Counted from the first letter of the stretch, positions 16,824 to 26,640 are shown. The stretch is 64,000 bases of DNA from JAUILA01 sp964563925 (GCA_964563925.1 CAZLZD010000021.1:1-64000); one strand, 5' to 3'. The notes: generated by a model not told the origin, from the letters alone. Program-made: numbers and translations.

Positions 16824-18368
16824 ATGGAGAATGATGTTCGAGTGAGATTCGCCCCGAGTCCGACCGGCCCCCTGCATATCGGGGGTGTACGTACTGCACT
16901 GTATAATTACCTGTTTGCGAAAAAACATCAGGGAACGATGATCATCCGTGTCGAAGATACTGACCAGAACCGGTACGTGGAAGGTGCGGAAGAATATATC
17001 AGCGAAGCGCTGGACTGGCTGGGGATCACCGCGGATGAAAGCCCGTCCAAAGGCGGTCCCTACGCGCCCTACCGGCAATCGGAACGGAAGGATATCTATG
17101 CCCGGTATGCTGAACAGCTGCTGCGGGACGGGAATGCCTACTATGCCTTTGACACCCCTGAAGAGCTTGACGCAATGCGCGAACGACTGCGTGAAAGCCG
17201 GGTTGCATCACTCCAGTACAATTCCATCACGCGCATGCAGATGAAAAATTCTCTGACCCTTCCCCCGGAAGAGGTAAAGCAACGGATTGATGCCGGAGAA
17301 CCCTATGTGATCCGTCTGAAAGTTCCGCGGAAGGAGGAGGTACGCCTCAATGACATGGTCAGGGGGTGGGTCATGGTGCATTCCTCAGCCATTGACGACA
17401 AGGTATTGATGAAATCTGATGGCATGCCTACGTATCACCTGGCCAATGTGGTCGATGATCACCTGATGAAAATTTCCCATGTGATCCGTGGGGAGGAATG
17501 GCTGCCCAGCGCACCACTTCATGTCCTGCTCTATAAATTTCTTGGCTGGGAGGATTCCATGCCTCAGTTTGCCCACCTTCCTTTGCTCCTTAAGCCAGAT
17601 GGAAATGGAAAACTCAGCAAAAGGGATGGCGACAAGCACGGGTTTCCCGTGTTTCCCATCGAGGGGCAATTCCCGGGCAAGGAAGGACAACCTGAAAAAT
17701 TTAACGGGTTTCGGGAAGAAGGATATTTGCCCGAAGCCATGATCAATTTCCTTGCCTTCCTGGGCTGGAACCCCGGAACGGAAGAGGAACTGTTTACCCT
17801 GGACCAACTGATAAGTGCCTTCAGTGTGGAACGTATAGGAAAATCCGGTACAAAATTCGACATCGAAAAAGCCAAATGGTTCAATCAGCAGTACCTGAGG
17901 CAAAAGAGTGACGAGGAACTTGCCGGTTATCTGAAAAATGACCTGGAGGCCGCAGGTGAATCACCGGACGGGATTGACCTTGCCCGGGTTTGTCATGCCA
18001 TGAAGGAGCGTGTTACCTTTCCCCATGACATATACCAGGATGGCCGGTTCTTTTTCAACACGCCGGAGAGTTACGACGAAAAGCTCTCTTCCAAAAAATG
18101 GACCCCTGAGGCTGTGGCGGTACTGGATGCATATGCCGATAAGATCGTCGGAACAGAGAGCTATGGAGCTGAGGAGGCAAAATCGATTTTAAACAACATA
18201 ATTGAGGAAAAAGGCGTTAAATTAGGACAGGTGATGCCCGCATTACGACTGGCTGTTACAGGCTCCGGATCAGGCCCGGATCTCATGGAAGTCCTCGAAA
18301 TCCTGGGTAGCGACCGGGTGGCAGGCCGGATTAAGACAGCTATTACGACATTGCCGGTGACTTCATGA
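16824..18368 (+). CDS. gltX: glutamyl-tRNA synthetase
   Basis: Class I synthetase charging tRNA-Glu. The catalytic core has FAPSPTGPLHIGGVRTALYN (HIGH-type, HIGG) near residue 10 and the KLSKRDGD (KMSKS-type) motif near residue 265. No Cys cluster of the bacterial zinc insert is seen at residues 98-127 (DAMRERLRESR region), as in many Bacteroidota enzymes. The C-terminal anticodon-binding helices are complete. Length of 514 residues is normal. Followed immediately by the small basic protein. Confidence 0.97.
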   Translation: MENDVRVRFAPSPTGPLHIGGVRTALYNYLFAKKHQGTMIIRVEDTDQNRYVEGAEEYISEALDWLGITADESPSKGGPYAPYRQSERKDIYARYAEQLLRDGNAYYAFDTPEELDAMRERLRESRVASLQYNSITRMQMKNSLTLPPEEVKQRIDAGEPYVIRLKVPRKEEVRLNDMVRGWVMVHSSAIDDKVLMKSDGMPTYHLANVVDDHLMKISHVIRGEEWLPSAPLHVLLYKFLGWEDSMPQFAHLPLLLKPDGNGKLSKRDGDKHGFPVFPIEGQFPGKEGQPEKFNGFREEGYLPEAMINFLAFLGWNPGTEEELFTLDQLISAFSVERIGKSGTKFDIEKAKWFNQQYLRQKSDEELAGYLKNDLEAAGESPDGIDLARVCHAMKERVTFPHDIYQDGRFFFNTPESYDEKLSSKKWTPEAVAVLDAYADKIVGTESYGAEEAKSILNNIIEEKGVKLGQVMPALRLAVTGSGSGPDLMEVLEILGSDRVAGRIKTAITTLPVTS

Positions 18369-18386
18369 ATGATAAATCAAATGCCT

Positions 18387-18620
18387 ATGGCACGCAAGAA
18401 AAAAGACAACCGGGAACAAAAGAAAAAGAACCCAAGGGTCAATAAGGAACTGGAAGGGTTTGATATTTCCATTGATTCTTTCGGAGAGATAAAATCCACC
18501 TTCGACATTGACAAGATCAATGAGTTTCTGAATAAGAATGTGGAAGACAAGAAACTCCTGGAACGGAAAGATTACGACAAGATCAATAAAAAAGGAAAAT
18601 TCAAAGACGAAGAAGAATGA
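18387..18620 (+). CDS. small highly charged hypothetical protein
   Basis: About 77 residues beginning MARKKKDNREQKKKN. A strongly basic N-terminus is followed by a segment ELEGFDISIDSFGEIKSTF and a Lys/Asp-rich tail. The ATG at 18387 is preferred over 18369 or 18381 because MARKKK is the natural basic start. Similar short proteins follow gltX in other Bacteroidota as I recall; function unknown. The composition suggests nucleic-acid or ribosome association, which is inference. It overlaps the next gene by four bases. Confidence 0.65.
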   Translation: MARKKKDNREQKKKNPRVNKELEGFDISIDSFGEIKSTFDIDKINEFLNKNVEDKKLLERKDYDKINKKGKFKDEEE

Positions 18621-19387
18621 GATCACACGAGATTGATTACAGGATTCTGGGTGATGATATTCAGGTAGTGGAGGTAGAGCTTGACCCGGGTGAAACCGTT
18701 ATTGCCGAAGCCGGGGCCATGCTGTACATGGAAGACGGAATCGCATTTGACACGAAACTGGGTGATGGATCCCAGCCCGATCAGGGCCTTTTCGGAAAAA
18801 TCCTGTCGGCCGGTACCCGCGTCCTGACCGGCGAATCCTTGTTTATGACCCATTTTACCAATCAGGGGCACAAAAAGGCACGTCTCGCATTTTCAGCCCC
18901 CTACCCGGGAACAATCATACCCATCGACCTGGCAACCTCGCTCAATAACGAGCTGATCGTGCAGAAAGACGGATTTCTGTGTGCGGCACTTGGCACTGAA
19001 CTCAGCATCACATTCAATAAAAGGATCGGAAGCGGCCTGGTGGGTGGTGAAGGATTCATTCTCCAGCGACTGAGGGGAGACGGACGGGCTTTTGTTCATG
19101 CCGGGGGAACAATTATTGAAAAGGAGCTCAATAATGAAATGCTAAGGATCGACACCGGTTGTGTGGTGGCCTTCGAGTCATCCCTGAATTTTGACGTCAG
19201 CCGAGCCGGCGGATTGCGTTCAATGATTTTCGGAGGAGAAGGTATTTTCCTTGCAACACTTTCCGGTACAGGCAAGGTCTGGTTACAATCCATGCCGATC
19301 AGAAAACTGGTTCAGGCGCTGGCACCATATGGCAAAAACAGGGGTAAGGAAGGAAGTTCAATTCTTGGTGATTTCCTGGAATCATGA
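18617..19387 (+). CDS. AIM24 / TIGR00266 family protein
   Basis: A 256-residue beta-helix-like protein of the AIM24 family (PF01987). Features include VVEVELDPGETVIAEAGAML near the N-terminus, the repeated small/hydrophobic beta pattern, GSGLVGGEGFILQRLRGDGR near residue 135, and GLRSMIFGGEGIFLATLSG near residue 195. Family function is not firmly known; the yeast namesake is mitochondrial. It overlaps both neighbours by four bases (ATGA), so it belongs to the gltX-to-BatD transcription unit. Confidence 0.92.
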   Translation: MRSHEIDYRILGDDIQVVEVELDPGETVIAEAGAMLYMEDGIAFDTKLGDGSQPDQGLFGKILSAGTRVLTGESLFMTHFTNQGHKKARLAFSAPYPGTIIPIDLATSLNNELIVQKDGFLCAALGTELSITFNKRIGSGLVGGEGFILQRLRGDGRAFVHAGGTIIEKELNNEMLRIDTGCVVAFESSLNFDVSRAGGLRSMIFGGEGIFLATLSGTGKVWLQSMPIRKLVQALAPYGKNRGKEGSSILGDFLES

Positions 19388-20835
19388 CATACGCCCGGAC
19401 CATCACGCTGCTCTTATTCCTGGTTTGCAGTTTCAGCCAGGCACTCGCACAGGAAGCTTCTGTAAAACTCGGTCCCGCCGAGATCGGGATCAACCAGATC
19501 TGGACCATAACGGTCACGGTGGAGAATGACAAGCTCAACAGCTACAGTGATTTTCCTGAGGTCGAAGGATTTCGGAAGGCAGGTACTTCATCGGCCTCCA
19601 ATACCCAGATCATCAACGGACAGGTCTCTTCCTCGCAAAGTGTAACCATGTCCTACACGCCGCAATCCGAAGGAACATTCTCCGTGCCTGCCTTCAGCAT
19701 GACGATAAACGGCAAGGAAATCTCTTCCCCGGGCATCACGGTAAAGGTTGGTCCGCCCGTACAGCAGCAGCAACGAAGGGATCCATTCCGCAATATGTTT
19801 GACCGGGACCAGCTCGACAATTTCTTCGGGGAAGATGAGCCTGCTGAATTTGTCGATATCAAGGAGGATGCGTTCCTGGCACTAACCACAGATAAAGACG
19901 AAGTGTACACCGGAGAAGGGTTTACCACCACGCTGTCTTTTTATGTGGCAGATAACAACCGGGCGCCCCTTGAATTCTATGAGCTGGGTAAGCAACTCGG
20001 GGAGATCATGAAAAAATTGCGTCCGGAGAATTGCTGGGAAGAGAATTTCAACATTGAAAATATATACGGTGAACGCGTCACCATCCAGGGTAAAGGGTAT
20101 ACCCAGTACAAGATTTATCAGGGTGTGTTTTTCCCCCTGAATGCCGAGGATGTGGTTTTCGAGTCGGTGCCTTTGAGGATGATCAAGTACCGGGTTGCCA
20201 GGAACCCTTCGTTTTTCGGACAGAATCGACAGGAAGACTTTAAAAACTTTTTTACAAAGCCCAAAACAATCCGGGTGAGGCCCTTGCCGCCGCATCCGTT
20301 AAGAGACCAGGTAGCGGTCGGAGAATACCGTCTGAATGAAAGTGTCAGCAGCAATACACTTGAGACGGGTCAGAGCTTTACCTACGAATTTAATATTTTC
20401 GGTGAAGGAAACATTTCGGCGATCAATGCGCCGCGAATCAATCCGACCGACGACTTCGAATTCTACGATCCCAACGTGCAACAGAATATTAACCGGCGAA
20501 ACAGCCGCGTGACAGGCTCCAAGTCATTCAGCTATTATGGCATCCCCAATGAGCCGGGACAGTACGAACTCGGTGATTATTTTGAATGGATTTACTTCAA
20601 TCCTGAAACGGCTGCCTACGATACGCTTCGCTCAAGAGCCCGTGTAACCGTCGAGGGAGAAAGCCGCAAAAATGAGAATATACTTGCCAGCGACCTCGGC
20701 TCATTCTACGATCAGATTGAATTTGAAAAAAACAGCTTATCTTCGGTCAAAGAAGTGGAATGGATGAAGATCTTTGCCAACCTCGCTATTTTGCTTATGT
20801 TAGGGGCTTCCGCATGGATCGTATTTAAAAACTGA
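19384..20835 (+). CDS. BatD-like (oxygen tolerance) membrane-anchored protein
   Basis: 483 residues: a signal peptide ending ALAQ (about residue 23), then tandem beta-sandwich domains (SVKLGPAEIGINQIWTITV, and VYTGEGFTTTLSFYV near residue 180), and one C-terminal transmembrane helix (about 463-481). This is the layout of BatD (PF13584), a periplasmic partner of the BatA/BatB VWA proteins and MoxR ATPase. No batA, B, C or E is adjacent; a MoxR gene lies 33 kb away. Probably envelope-stress related; the partners are not in this window. Confidence 0.85.
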   Translation: MTYARTITLLLFLVCSFSQALAQEASVKLGPAEIGINQIWTITVTVENDKLNSYSDFPEVEGFRKAGTSSASNTQIINGQVSSSQSVTMSYTPQSEGTFSVPAFSMTINGKEISSPGITVKVGPPVQQQQRRDPFRNMFDRDQLDNFFGEDEPAEFVDIKEDAFLALTTDKDEVYTGEGFTTTLSFYVADNNRAPLEFYELGKQLGEIMKKLRPENCWEENFNIENIYGERVTIQGKGYTQYKIYQGVFFPLNAEDVVFESVPLRMIKYRVARNPSFFGQNRQEDFKNFFTKPKTIRVRPLPPHPLRDQVAVGEYRLNESVSSNTLETGQSFTYEFNIFGEGNISAINAPRINPTDDFEFYDPNVQQNINRRNSRVTGSKSFSYYGIPNEPGQYELGDYFEWIYFNPETAAYDTLRSRARVTVEGESRKNENILASDLGSFYDQIEFEKNSLSSVKEVEWMKIFANLAILLMLGASAWIVFKN

Positions 20836-20842
20836 TCACACC

Positions 20843-21931
20843 TTGAGTAATTCTTTTGGAACCATTTTCAGGATAACAACCTTTGGCGAATCACATGGAG
20901 CAGGAATCGGCGTGGTGATCGACGGCTGCCCCGCAGGTATTCCTGTCGATGAGCAGGAGATCGCCGGCGAACTTGCCAGGCGGAAACCCGGTCAGTCAAA
21001 GATCACCACACAGCGCAGGGAAGATGATATTGCCGAAATATTATCGGGGGTATTCGAAGGAAAAACAACAGGCATGCCCGTAGCCATGTTTATCCGCAAC
21101 CAAAATGCCCGCAGCAAGGATTATTCTCATATTGCCGATAAATTCCGCCCCTCCCACGCTGATTTCACCTACCAGGAAAAATATGGCAGGCGTGACTACC
21201 GCGGCGGGGGCAGAAGCTCGGCAAGGGAAACCGCAGCAAGGGTTGCCGCAGGTGCCCTGGCCAAGGCGATGTTGAGCGAGCTGGGTATTAGCGTACATGC
21301 CTATGTCTCCATGGTAGGAGATATTGAAGCTCCTCCTTATTCCGAAATGGACCTTTCGGCTACGGAAGATAATATCGTCCGTTGCCCCGACCCGGAAACG
21401 GCTGAGAAAATGATTGAACTCATTGACTCCGTACGGAAAGACCGGGACACGGTTGGAGGTCGCATTACCGGGGTAATCCGCAACGTGCCCCCCGGGCTGG
21501 GCGAACCGGTATTCAATAAACTGCATGCTGCGCTGGGATCTGCCATGCTGAGCATCAATGCAGTGAAAGGGTTTGAATACGGCAGTGGTTTTGAAGGCAC
21601 CCGAATGCGTGGCTCGGCCCATAATGATGAATTCATAAAAGAAGGTGACCGGGTACGCACCAAAACCAATTTCTCCGGGGGAATCCAGGGCGGAATCAGC
21701 AACGGGGAAGATATCTATTTCAATGTGGCTTTTAAACCCGTTGCGACAATCATGAAAGACCAGGAGTCAGTGAATGAGGCCGGTGAAAAGGTGGTGGTAT
21801 CAGGAAAAGGAAGACATGACCCTTGTGTCGTTCCGAGAGCCGTTCCGATTGTGGAAGCTATGGCAGCCCTGGTCATGGCAGATTTCTGGCAACTAAGCCG
21901 AACAGCCCGTATGGGAGCAAAGAACAACTAG
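20843..21931 (+). CDS. aroC: chorismate synthase
   Basis: Last step of the shikimate pathway: EPSP to chorismate, with reduced FMN. Motifs include TTFGESHGAGIGVVIDGCPAG near residue 10 (signature 1), GRRDYRGGGRSSARETAARVA near 115 (signature 2) and the RGSAHNDEF region near residue 257. The start is TTG at 20843, the only codon giving the standard S-N-S-F-G N-terminus. 362 residues is normal. It follows BatD by seven bases. Confidence 0.97.
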   Translation: MSNSFGTIFRITTFGESHGAGIGVVIDGCPAGIPVDEQEIAGELARRKPGQSKITTQRREDDIAEILSGVFEGKTTGMPVAMFIRNQNARSKDYSHIADKFRPSHADFTYQEKYGRRDYRGGGRSSARETAARVAAGALAKAMLSELGISVHAYVSMVGDIEAPPYSEMDLSATEDNIVRCPDPETAEKMIELIDSVRKDRDTVGGRITGVIRNVPPGLGEPVFNKLHAALGSAMLSINAVKGFEYGSGFEGTRMRGSAHNDEFIKEGDRVRTKTNFSGGIQGGISNGEDIYFNVAFKPVATIMKDQESVNEAGEKVVVSGKGRHDPCVVPRAVPIVEAMAALVMADFWQLSRTARMGAKNN

Positions 21932-21932
21932 T

Positions 21933-23354
21933 ATGAAGAAATTACCCCTGCACGTAAAGATCATTATCGGCCTGGTGCTTGGAATTATCTGGGCATTTAT
22001 TTCCAGCAGCCTCGGTTGGAATCAATTTACGATTAACTGGATAGACCCGTTTGGCCAGATCTTTATCAGGCTGTTAAAGTTCATCGCCGTACCGCTGGTA
22101 CTTTTCTCCATCATCGGGGGCGTTTCGGGACTCAGTGATGTAAGCAAACTGGGAAGAATGGGCTTCAAAACGCTGTTACTGTACCTGATTACCACCATCA
22201 CCGCGGTGTCAATCGGGTTGCTCCTTGTCAATTTCATCAAGCCCGGTGCCTTTATTGATGACCAGCAACGCGTCAAAAACCGGATTGAATACGAGCAATG
22301 GGTTACAGAAACAACGGGTGTGGGCGTTAAAGACGGCATCAGTTACCTGACTGATCCTGAATACAAGGATGTTGTGTCCGAAGTCACGAGTCCGGAAGCA
22401 CTGGAACGCATGCAACAGGAGCGGGAGCAGATGATCAGTAAGCAACTCCAGACGGCCGAACAATCCAGAGAAACTCCTCCCCTTCAGTTCCTGGTAGATA
22501 TGGTTCCTGAGAACATTGTTCTCTCGATATCTGATAATGGCCTGATGCTTCAGGTGATCTTTTTCGCGATCTTCTTCGGCATCACCCTCATCATGGTTCC
22601 TTCAAAACATGCCGACCCGGTCATCCATTTTGTTAACGGGATCAATGAGGTTTTCCTGAAAATGGTTGACCTGGTGATGAAAGCCGCTCCCTTCTTCGTG
22701 TTTGCACTACTCGCCGGGGTAATCGCCAAGATGGCAGACACACCGGCACAGGTATTTGAAATCTTTAAAAGCCTGGGATCCTATTCAGTCACCGTGGTGA
22801 TCGGGTTATTATTCATGATTTTTATATTTTATCCGCTGATCATTACCGGGTTTGTAAAAAATCTCAGCTACAAGAAATTCTTTAAAAGCATCAGCCCTGC
22901 GCAATTCCTGGCATTTTCCACCAGTTCGAGCGCAGCAACCCTGCCCGTAACCATGGAATGCGTGGAAGAAAACCTGGGGGTGCCGAAAAATGTAACCAGT
23001 TTTGTACTGCCCATCGGAGCCACCGTAAACATGGATGGCACCAGCCTGTACCAGGCTGTTGCAGTAATCTTTCTGGCGCAATTGCACCTGGTCGACCTTA
23101 CCCTTGGCCAGCAACTCACCATTGTACTCACCGCTACCCTGGCTTCCATCGGTTCGGCCGCAGTACCGAGTGCCGGACTGGTTATGTTGATTATCGTGCT
23201 ACAGTCGGTCGGACTTAATCCGGCCTGGATTGCCATCATCTTTCCGGTAGACCGAATCCTGGATATGGTACGGACGGTTGTGAATGTAACCGGCGATGCC
23301 ACCGTCTCCACGATTATTGCAAAGTCAGAGGGAGAGGTGGTTAGTCCGGAATAA
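21933..23354 (+). CDS. dicarboxylate/amino acid:cation symporter (DAACS family)
   Basis: A 473-residue Na+/H+-coupled transporter of the GltP/EAAT family, for glutamate, aspartate or C4-dicarboxylates. It has eight transmembrane helices plus two re-entrant hairpins: the serine-rich AFSTSSSAATLPVTMECVEE (HP1), the NMDGTSLYQAVAVIFLAQ helix (TM7) and SIGSAAVPSAGLVMLIIVLQ (HP2), then DRILDMVRTVVNVTGDA (TM8 substrate site). An insert of about 70 charged residues near 110-180 (EALERMQQEREQMISKQLQ) is longer than in GltP. It starts one base after aroC. Confidence 0.95.
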   Translation: MKKLPLHVKIIIGLVLGIIWAFISSSLGWNQFTINWIDPFGQIFIRLLKFIAVPLVLFSIIGGVSGLSDVSKLGRMGFKTLLLYLITTITAVSIGLLLVNFIKPGAFIDDQQRVKNRIEYEQWVTETTGVGVKDGISYLTDPEYKDVVSEVTSPEALERMQQEREQMISKQLQTAEQSRETPPLQFLVDMVPENIVLSISDNGLMLQVIFFAIFFGITLIMVPSKHADPVIHFVNGINEVFLKMVDLVMKAAPFFVFALLAGVIAKMADTPAQVFEIFKSLGSYSVTVVIGLLFMIFIFYPLIITGFVKNLSYKKFFKSISPAQFLAFSTSSSAATLPVTMECVEENLGVPKNVTSFVLPIGATVNMDGTSLYQAVAVIFLAQLHLVDLTLGQQLTIVLTATLASIGSAAVPSAGLVMLIIVLQSVGLNPAWIAIIFPVDRILDMVRTVVNVTGDATVSTIIAKSEGEVVSPE

Positions 23355-23390
23355 AGGGGAACGAATTGCCGTGATGTTTGTTTGTTTAGG

Positions 23391-23398
23391 TAAATTTG
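23391..23398 (+). promoter_or_regulatory. promoter of nfu (-33 TTG at 23366, -7 box)
   Basis: TAAATTTG matches TAnnTTTG; a TTG at 23366-23368 lies 22 bases upstream, the expected Bacteroidota spacing. The ATG at 23403 begins only four bases after the box, so the mRNA would be leaderless or nearly so. Confidence 0.5.
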
Positions 23399-23402
23399 CA
23401 TC

Positions 23403-23990
23403 ATGGAAACAACGAAGCGTACCAATGACCGTGTAGTTAACCTCTACATGGAATCCAATCCCAATCCACAATCCCTCAAGTTTGTGGCTAATTTCATGTT
23501 GTTGCCCGAGGGGGTCAGCTATGACTTTCCTGACAGGGAGTCAGCAAAGAAATCAGCACTGGCTACGGAGCTGTTTGACTTGCCTTATGTCAGGCGTGTT
23601 TTCTTCATGGGAAATTTTGTCACCGTGACCAAGGATCCTGATACCCTCTGGGAAGAGATCCAAACACCCCTTAAGGAGAAGATCAAGGCGTTTCTGGAAA
23701 GCGGTCGCCCGTTGCTGAATGAGGAGCCCGTTCAGGAAATATTCGATGAGAATGATTCAGAGCTGGTCAAAAAGATCAAGGGCATCCTGGATGAATATAT
23801 CCGGCCTGCGGTTGAAATGGACGGCGGCGCCATTGCATTCCACAGCTACCAGGACGGAAAAGTGAAAGTGTTGTTGCAGGGTTCGTGCTCGGGTTGTCCG
23901 TCATCCACCGTTACCCTCAAAGCGGGAATTGAGAACCTGTTGAAACGTATGCTTCCGGAAATACAAACAGTCGAGGCAGAAAACGCCTGA
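23403..23990 (+). CDS. Nfu-type iron-sulfur cluster carrier
   Basis: 195 residues with an N-terminal Nfu_N domain (ESNPNPQSLKFVANFMLL, residues 17-34) and a C-terminal NifU domain with CSGC (Cys 162 and Cys 165), which holds a bridging 4Fe-4S cluster between two monomers. It delivers Fe-S clusters to client proteins. It is a single-gene unit between the symporter and the PAS sensor. The 139-base gap after it (23991-24129) has no RNA gene that I can see. Confidence 0.95.
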   Translation: METTKRTNDRVVNLYMESNPNPQSLKFVANFMLLPEGVSYDFPDRESAKKSALATELFDLPYVRRVFFMGNFVTVTKDPDTLWEEIQTPLKEKIKAFLESGRPLLNEEPVQEIFDENDSELVKKIKGILDEYIRPAVEMDGGAIAFHSYQDGKVKVLLQGSCSGCPSSTVTLKAGIENLLKRMLPEIQTVEAENA

Positions 23991-24129
23991 TTTTTCCTGC
24001 ATTTTTGATCAGAATATAACATCCGTATTTTAATAGCCTAAAACGCAAAGAGCGCAGTTGTTTCACTGCCGTGCCCGTACTATATTGACATCACTTTTTT
24101 AGAATACATCGGGCTAAATTTATTTTTTG

Positions 24130-26640
24130 ATGTCAACTAACCGTACAATCCGAGAGGAAGAAATCCTTCCTTTTCACGAAAAGGTTTACGAATCGGCCAA
24201 CAAACTGGCCAATTATTTTGTCCTGGGATATTTCGCACTGGGCTTTGTGCTCGCACCCATTTACAACAGCTGGTGGCTGGCGGCCATTATGGGCAGCGTC
24301 TCGCTTGGCGCCTATTACGGTGTAAAATACCTGGTCAGGAACAACACCCTGTTTCACCTGGTCACTTCCCTGGTTTTCTGGAATTTTCCGCTGCAATTCC
24401 TGTTGCAGATGCACGGAAGCTATATCATGATGTTCTTTTACTTCGTGAGCCTCACCGTGCTGTTATTCTATGAAAGCCGCTGGGTACTGGCACCCACCAT
24501 CGCCTATGCCTTCTTTTCATTCATTTTCCTGTTCTTTTTGAAAGAGGACGTCATGAGCATGGGAATAAACCTGGAGGAAATTGAATCACTGGGACTGGGC
24601 TCGGCCCTGCACCTGGGGATCATGGCGCTGTATGCTGCCTTGTGTCTGCTGTGGGCTAAAATACAGCGTGACCAGACTCGTGAAGCGGCTATCAGTTATA
24701 TTCAAATGAATGAGCAGGTGAGCTTAATGGACGTAAATATCCAGTTTGCCAACCAGATCTCTCAGGGCAACCTGACAGCAGGCTACCCCAATGATCACCC
24801 CGATAAGCTGGGCAATTCACTGCTCGAAATGCAATCAAGCCTCCGTGAAGCAGCCGAACGCGAGAAGAAAGAAAAATTTGTGAACGTAGGACTTGCCTCG
24901 GTCTCCGAAATCCTGCGAAACCATGTCGAAGACCTGGATGAGCTGAGCGACAAGGTTATTGAGAAACTCGTAAACTACATGAAAGCCAATCAGGGCGGAC
25001 TGTTTATTCTGGAAGAAGAAAATGATGGTTCCAAAGTGATCACCCTGAAAGCCTGCCGGGCGTATGACCGGAAGAAATTCCTGAATAAAACCATTGCCGT
25101 AGGCGAAGGGCTGATCGGACAAATTGCATTGGAGAAGGAAACGCTGGTTATGACCGAGATTCCCGAAGGATACCTTAACATCACTTCGGGACTGGGCATT
25201 GCCAGCCCTTCCAGCCTGGTAATCGTTCCGCTGAAATCCAATGAAGAGGTAGTCGGACTCATTGAAATGGCCTCCTTCAAGGAATTCAATGATACAGACA
25301 TCGAATTCCTGGAGAAGGTTGGGGAAAGTATTGCGTCGACCATTCTTTCTGCGAAGACGAACCAGCAAACCAAGGAACTTCTCGAAGGATCACGCCAGAT
25401 GACGGAAGAACTGCATGCGCAGGAAGAGGAAATGAGGCAGAATATGGAGGAAATGCAGGCCACTCAGGAAGAAATGGCCCGCACCCAGAAGGAACTCAGC
25501 GAGAAGGAAGCCAACCTAAAGGCATTGATCAACAATACCGATGACAGCATCATTACCATTGACCGTAATTACCGCATACTGGTAATGAATGACGTGGTAA
25601 AACGAAGATATAAGGGTACCCAGTTCGAGGGCATGGGAGAAGGGTCCAACGCCCTCGAAATGCTGGGTGATGTAGCGGATGAATGGAAAGGCTATTATGA
25701 TAAGGTCATGGAGAATGGGGAACACCTCAACTTCGTCCTTGAAAGCTCTGTTCAGGGCGAACAAATGTGGCGCGAATACTTTCTCAACCCCATCCGTTCT
25801 GACAACAATCTGATCATTGGCTGTTCGGTATTCTCCAGGGATATCTCCGATAAAATCAGGGCACAGCGGGAACTGGCACACGAAAAAACCCTTTTCCAGG
25901 CACTGCTTGATTTCATCCCGGACCACCTGTATTACAAGGACCTTTCCAGTAAATTCCTTAAGGTATCCAAATCCATGCTGGGGGCCTTCGATGCCACGAC
26001 AGAAGACGAGCTCATCGGGAAGTCAGATTTCGACTTCTTTGACAAATCTCACGCCCAGGTGGCTTATGATAATGAACAGGAAATTATCCGCAGCCGTCAA
26101 GCCATAGTAGGCAACATCGAGCGTGAAATTCACAAAGACGGAACGGAAACCTGGGCAGAAACTACCAAGATGCCGCTCTTCGACGATAACGGTGAGGTCA
26201 TGGGAACCATCGGGATTACCAAAAATATCACAGAATCCAAGCAATTGGAGCGTGAAGCCGTATACAAGAGCGACGTCCTGCGTTCAATGGTCGACAATAC
26301 CCCGGATGCCATTTTCACCTTCGACAAGGAGTATCGTATTGTTGTGGCCAATAAACACATTGAGGAACATTTTAACCGTGACGGAATAAGTAACACGCCC
26401 GGAACCCGCCTTCCTGCCACCAATGGCTGGAAAGAACATTATGACCGGGCACTCAGCGGAGATCGTTTCGAAATCATCGAGGAAGCGGAATTCTCCGGTG
26501 TCAAAAAATCGTTCCGCTATTTAATCGGGCCCGTACTTGATGAAGAAAACAACATCATAGGGGGGACGGTGATTTCCAGGGAAGTGGAAGGAAGCCTTGC
26601 CCCGGCCGGAGCCGGAGGGAGCACGAAAAAGCGTAAGTAA
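24130..26640 (+). CDS. membrane sensor with GAF and multiple PAS domains, no visible output domain
   Basis: An 836-residue protein from the ATG at 24130 (a TTG lies one codon upstream). Residues about 25-185 hold six membrane helices, then a HAMP-like stretch (QISQGNLTAGYP), a GAF domain (about 245-415) and a long glutamate/glutamine-rich coiled coil (ELHAQEEEMRQNMEEMQATQ). Three PAS-type domains follow: near 465-580 (IITIDRNYRILVMNDV), near 590-705 (FIPDHLYYKDLSSKFLKVSK, ending GTIGITKNITESK), and near 715-825. It ends in a basic tail with no histidine-kinase, GGDEF or phosphatase domain. It probably senses a small ligand or redox state and signals by protein contact. Confidence 0.85.
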   Translation: MSTNRTIREEEILPFHEKVYESANKLANYFVLGYFALGFVLAPIYNSWWLAAIMGSVSLGAYYGVKYLVRNNTLFHLVTSLVFWNFPLQFLLQMHGSYIMMFFYFVSLTVLLFYESRWVLAPTIAYAFFSFIFLFFLKEDVMSMGINLEEIESLGLGSALHLGIMALYAALCLLWAKIQRDQTREAAISYIQMNEQVSLMDVNIQFANQISQGNLTAGYPNDHPDKLGNSLLEMQSSLREAAEREKKEKFVNVGLASVSEILRNHVEDLDELSDKVIEKLVNYMKANQGGLFILEEENDGSKVITLKACRAYDRKKFLNKTIAVGEGLIGQIALEKETLVMTEIPEGYLNITSGLGIASPSSLVIVPLKSNEEVVGLIEMASFKEFNDTDIEFLEKVGESIASTILSAKTNQQTKELLEGSRQMTEELHAQEEEMRQNMEEMQATQEEMARTQKELSEKEANLKALINNTDDSIITIDRNYRILVMNDVVKRRYKGTQFEGMGEGSNALEMLGDVADEWKGYYDKVMENGEHLNFVLESSVQGEQMWREYFLNPIRSDNNLIIGCSVFSRDISDKIRAQRELAHEKTLFQALLDFIPDHLYYKDLSSKFLKVSKSMLGAFDATTEDELIGKSDFDFFDKSHAQVAYDNEQEIIRSRQAIVGNIEREIHKDGTETWAETTKMPLFDDNGEVMGTIGITKNITESKQLEREAVYKSDVLRSMVDNTPDAIFTFDKEYRIVVANKHIEEHFNRDGISNTPGTRLPATNGWKEHYDRALSGDRFEIIEEAEFSGVKKSFRYLIGPVLDEENNIIGGTVISREVEGSLAPAGAGGSTKKRK

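Noticed and set aside
24040..24100. Hairpin GCAGT-loop-ACTGC near 24055 as a terminator of nfu
   Set aside because: The stem is only five base pairs and is not followed by a T-run.
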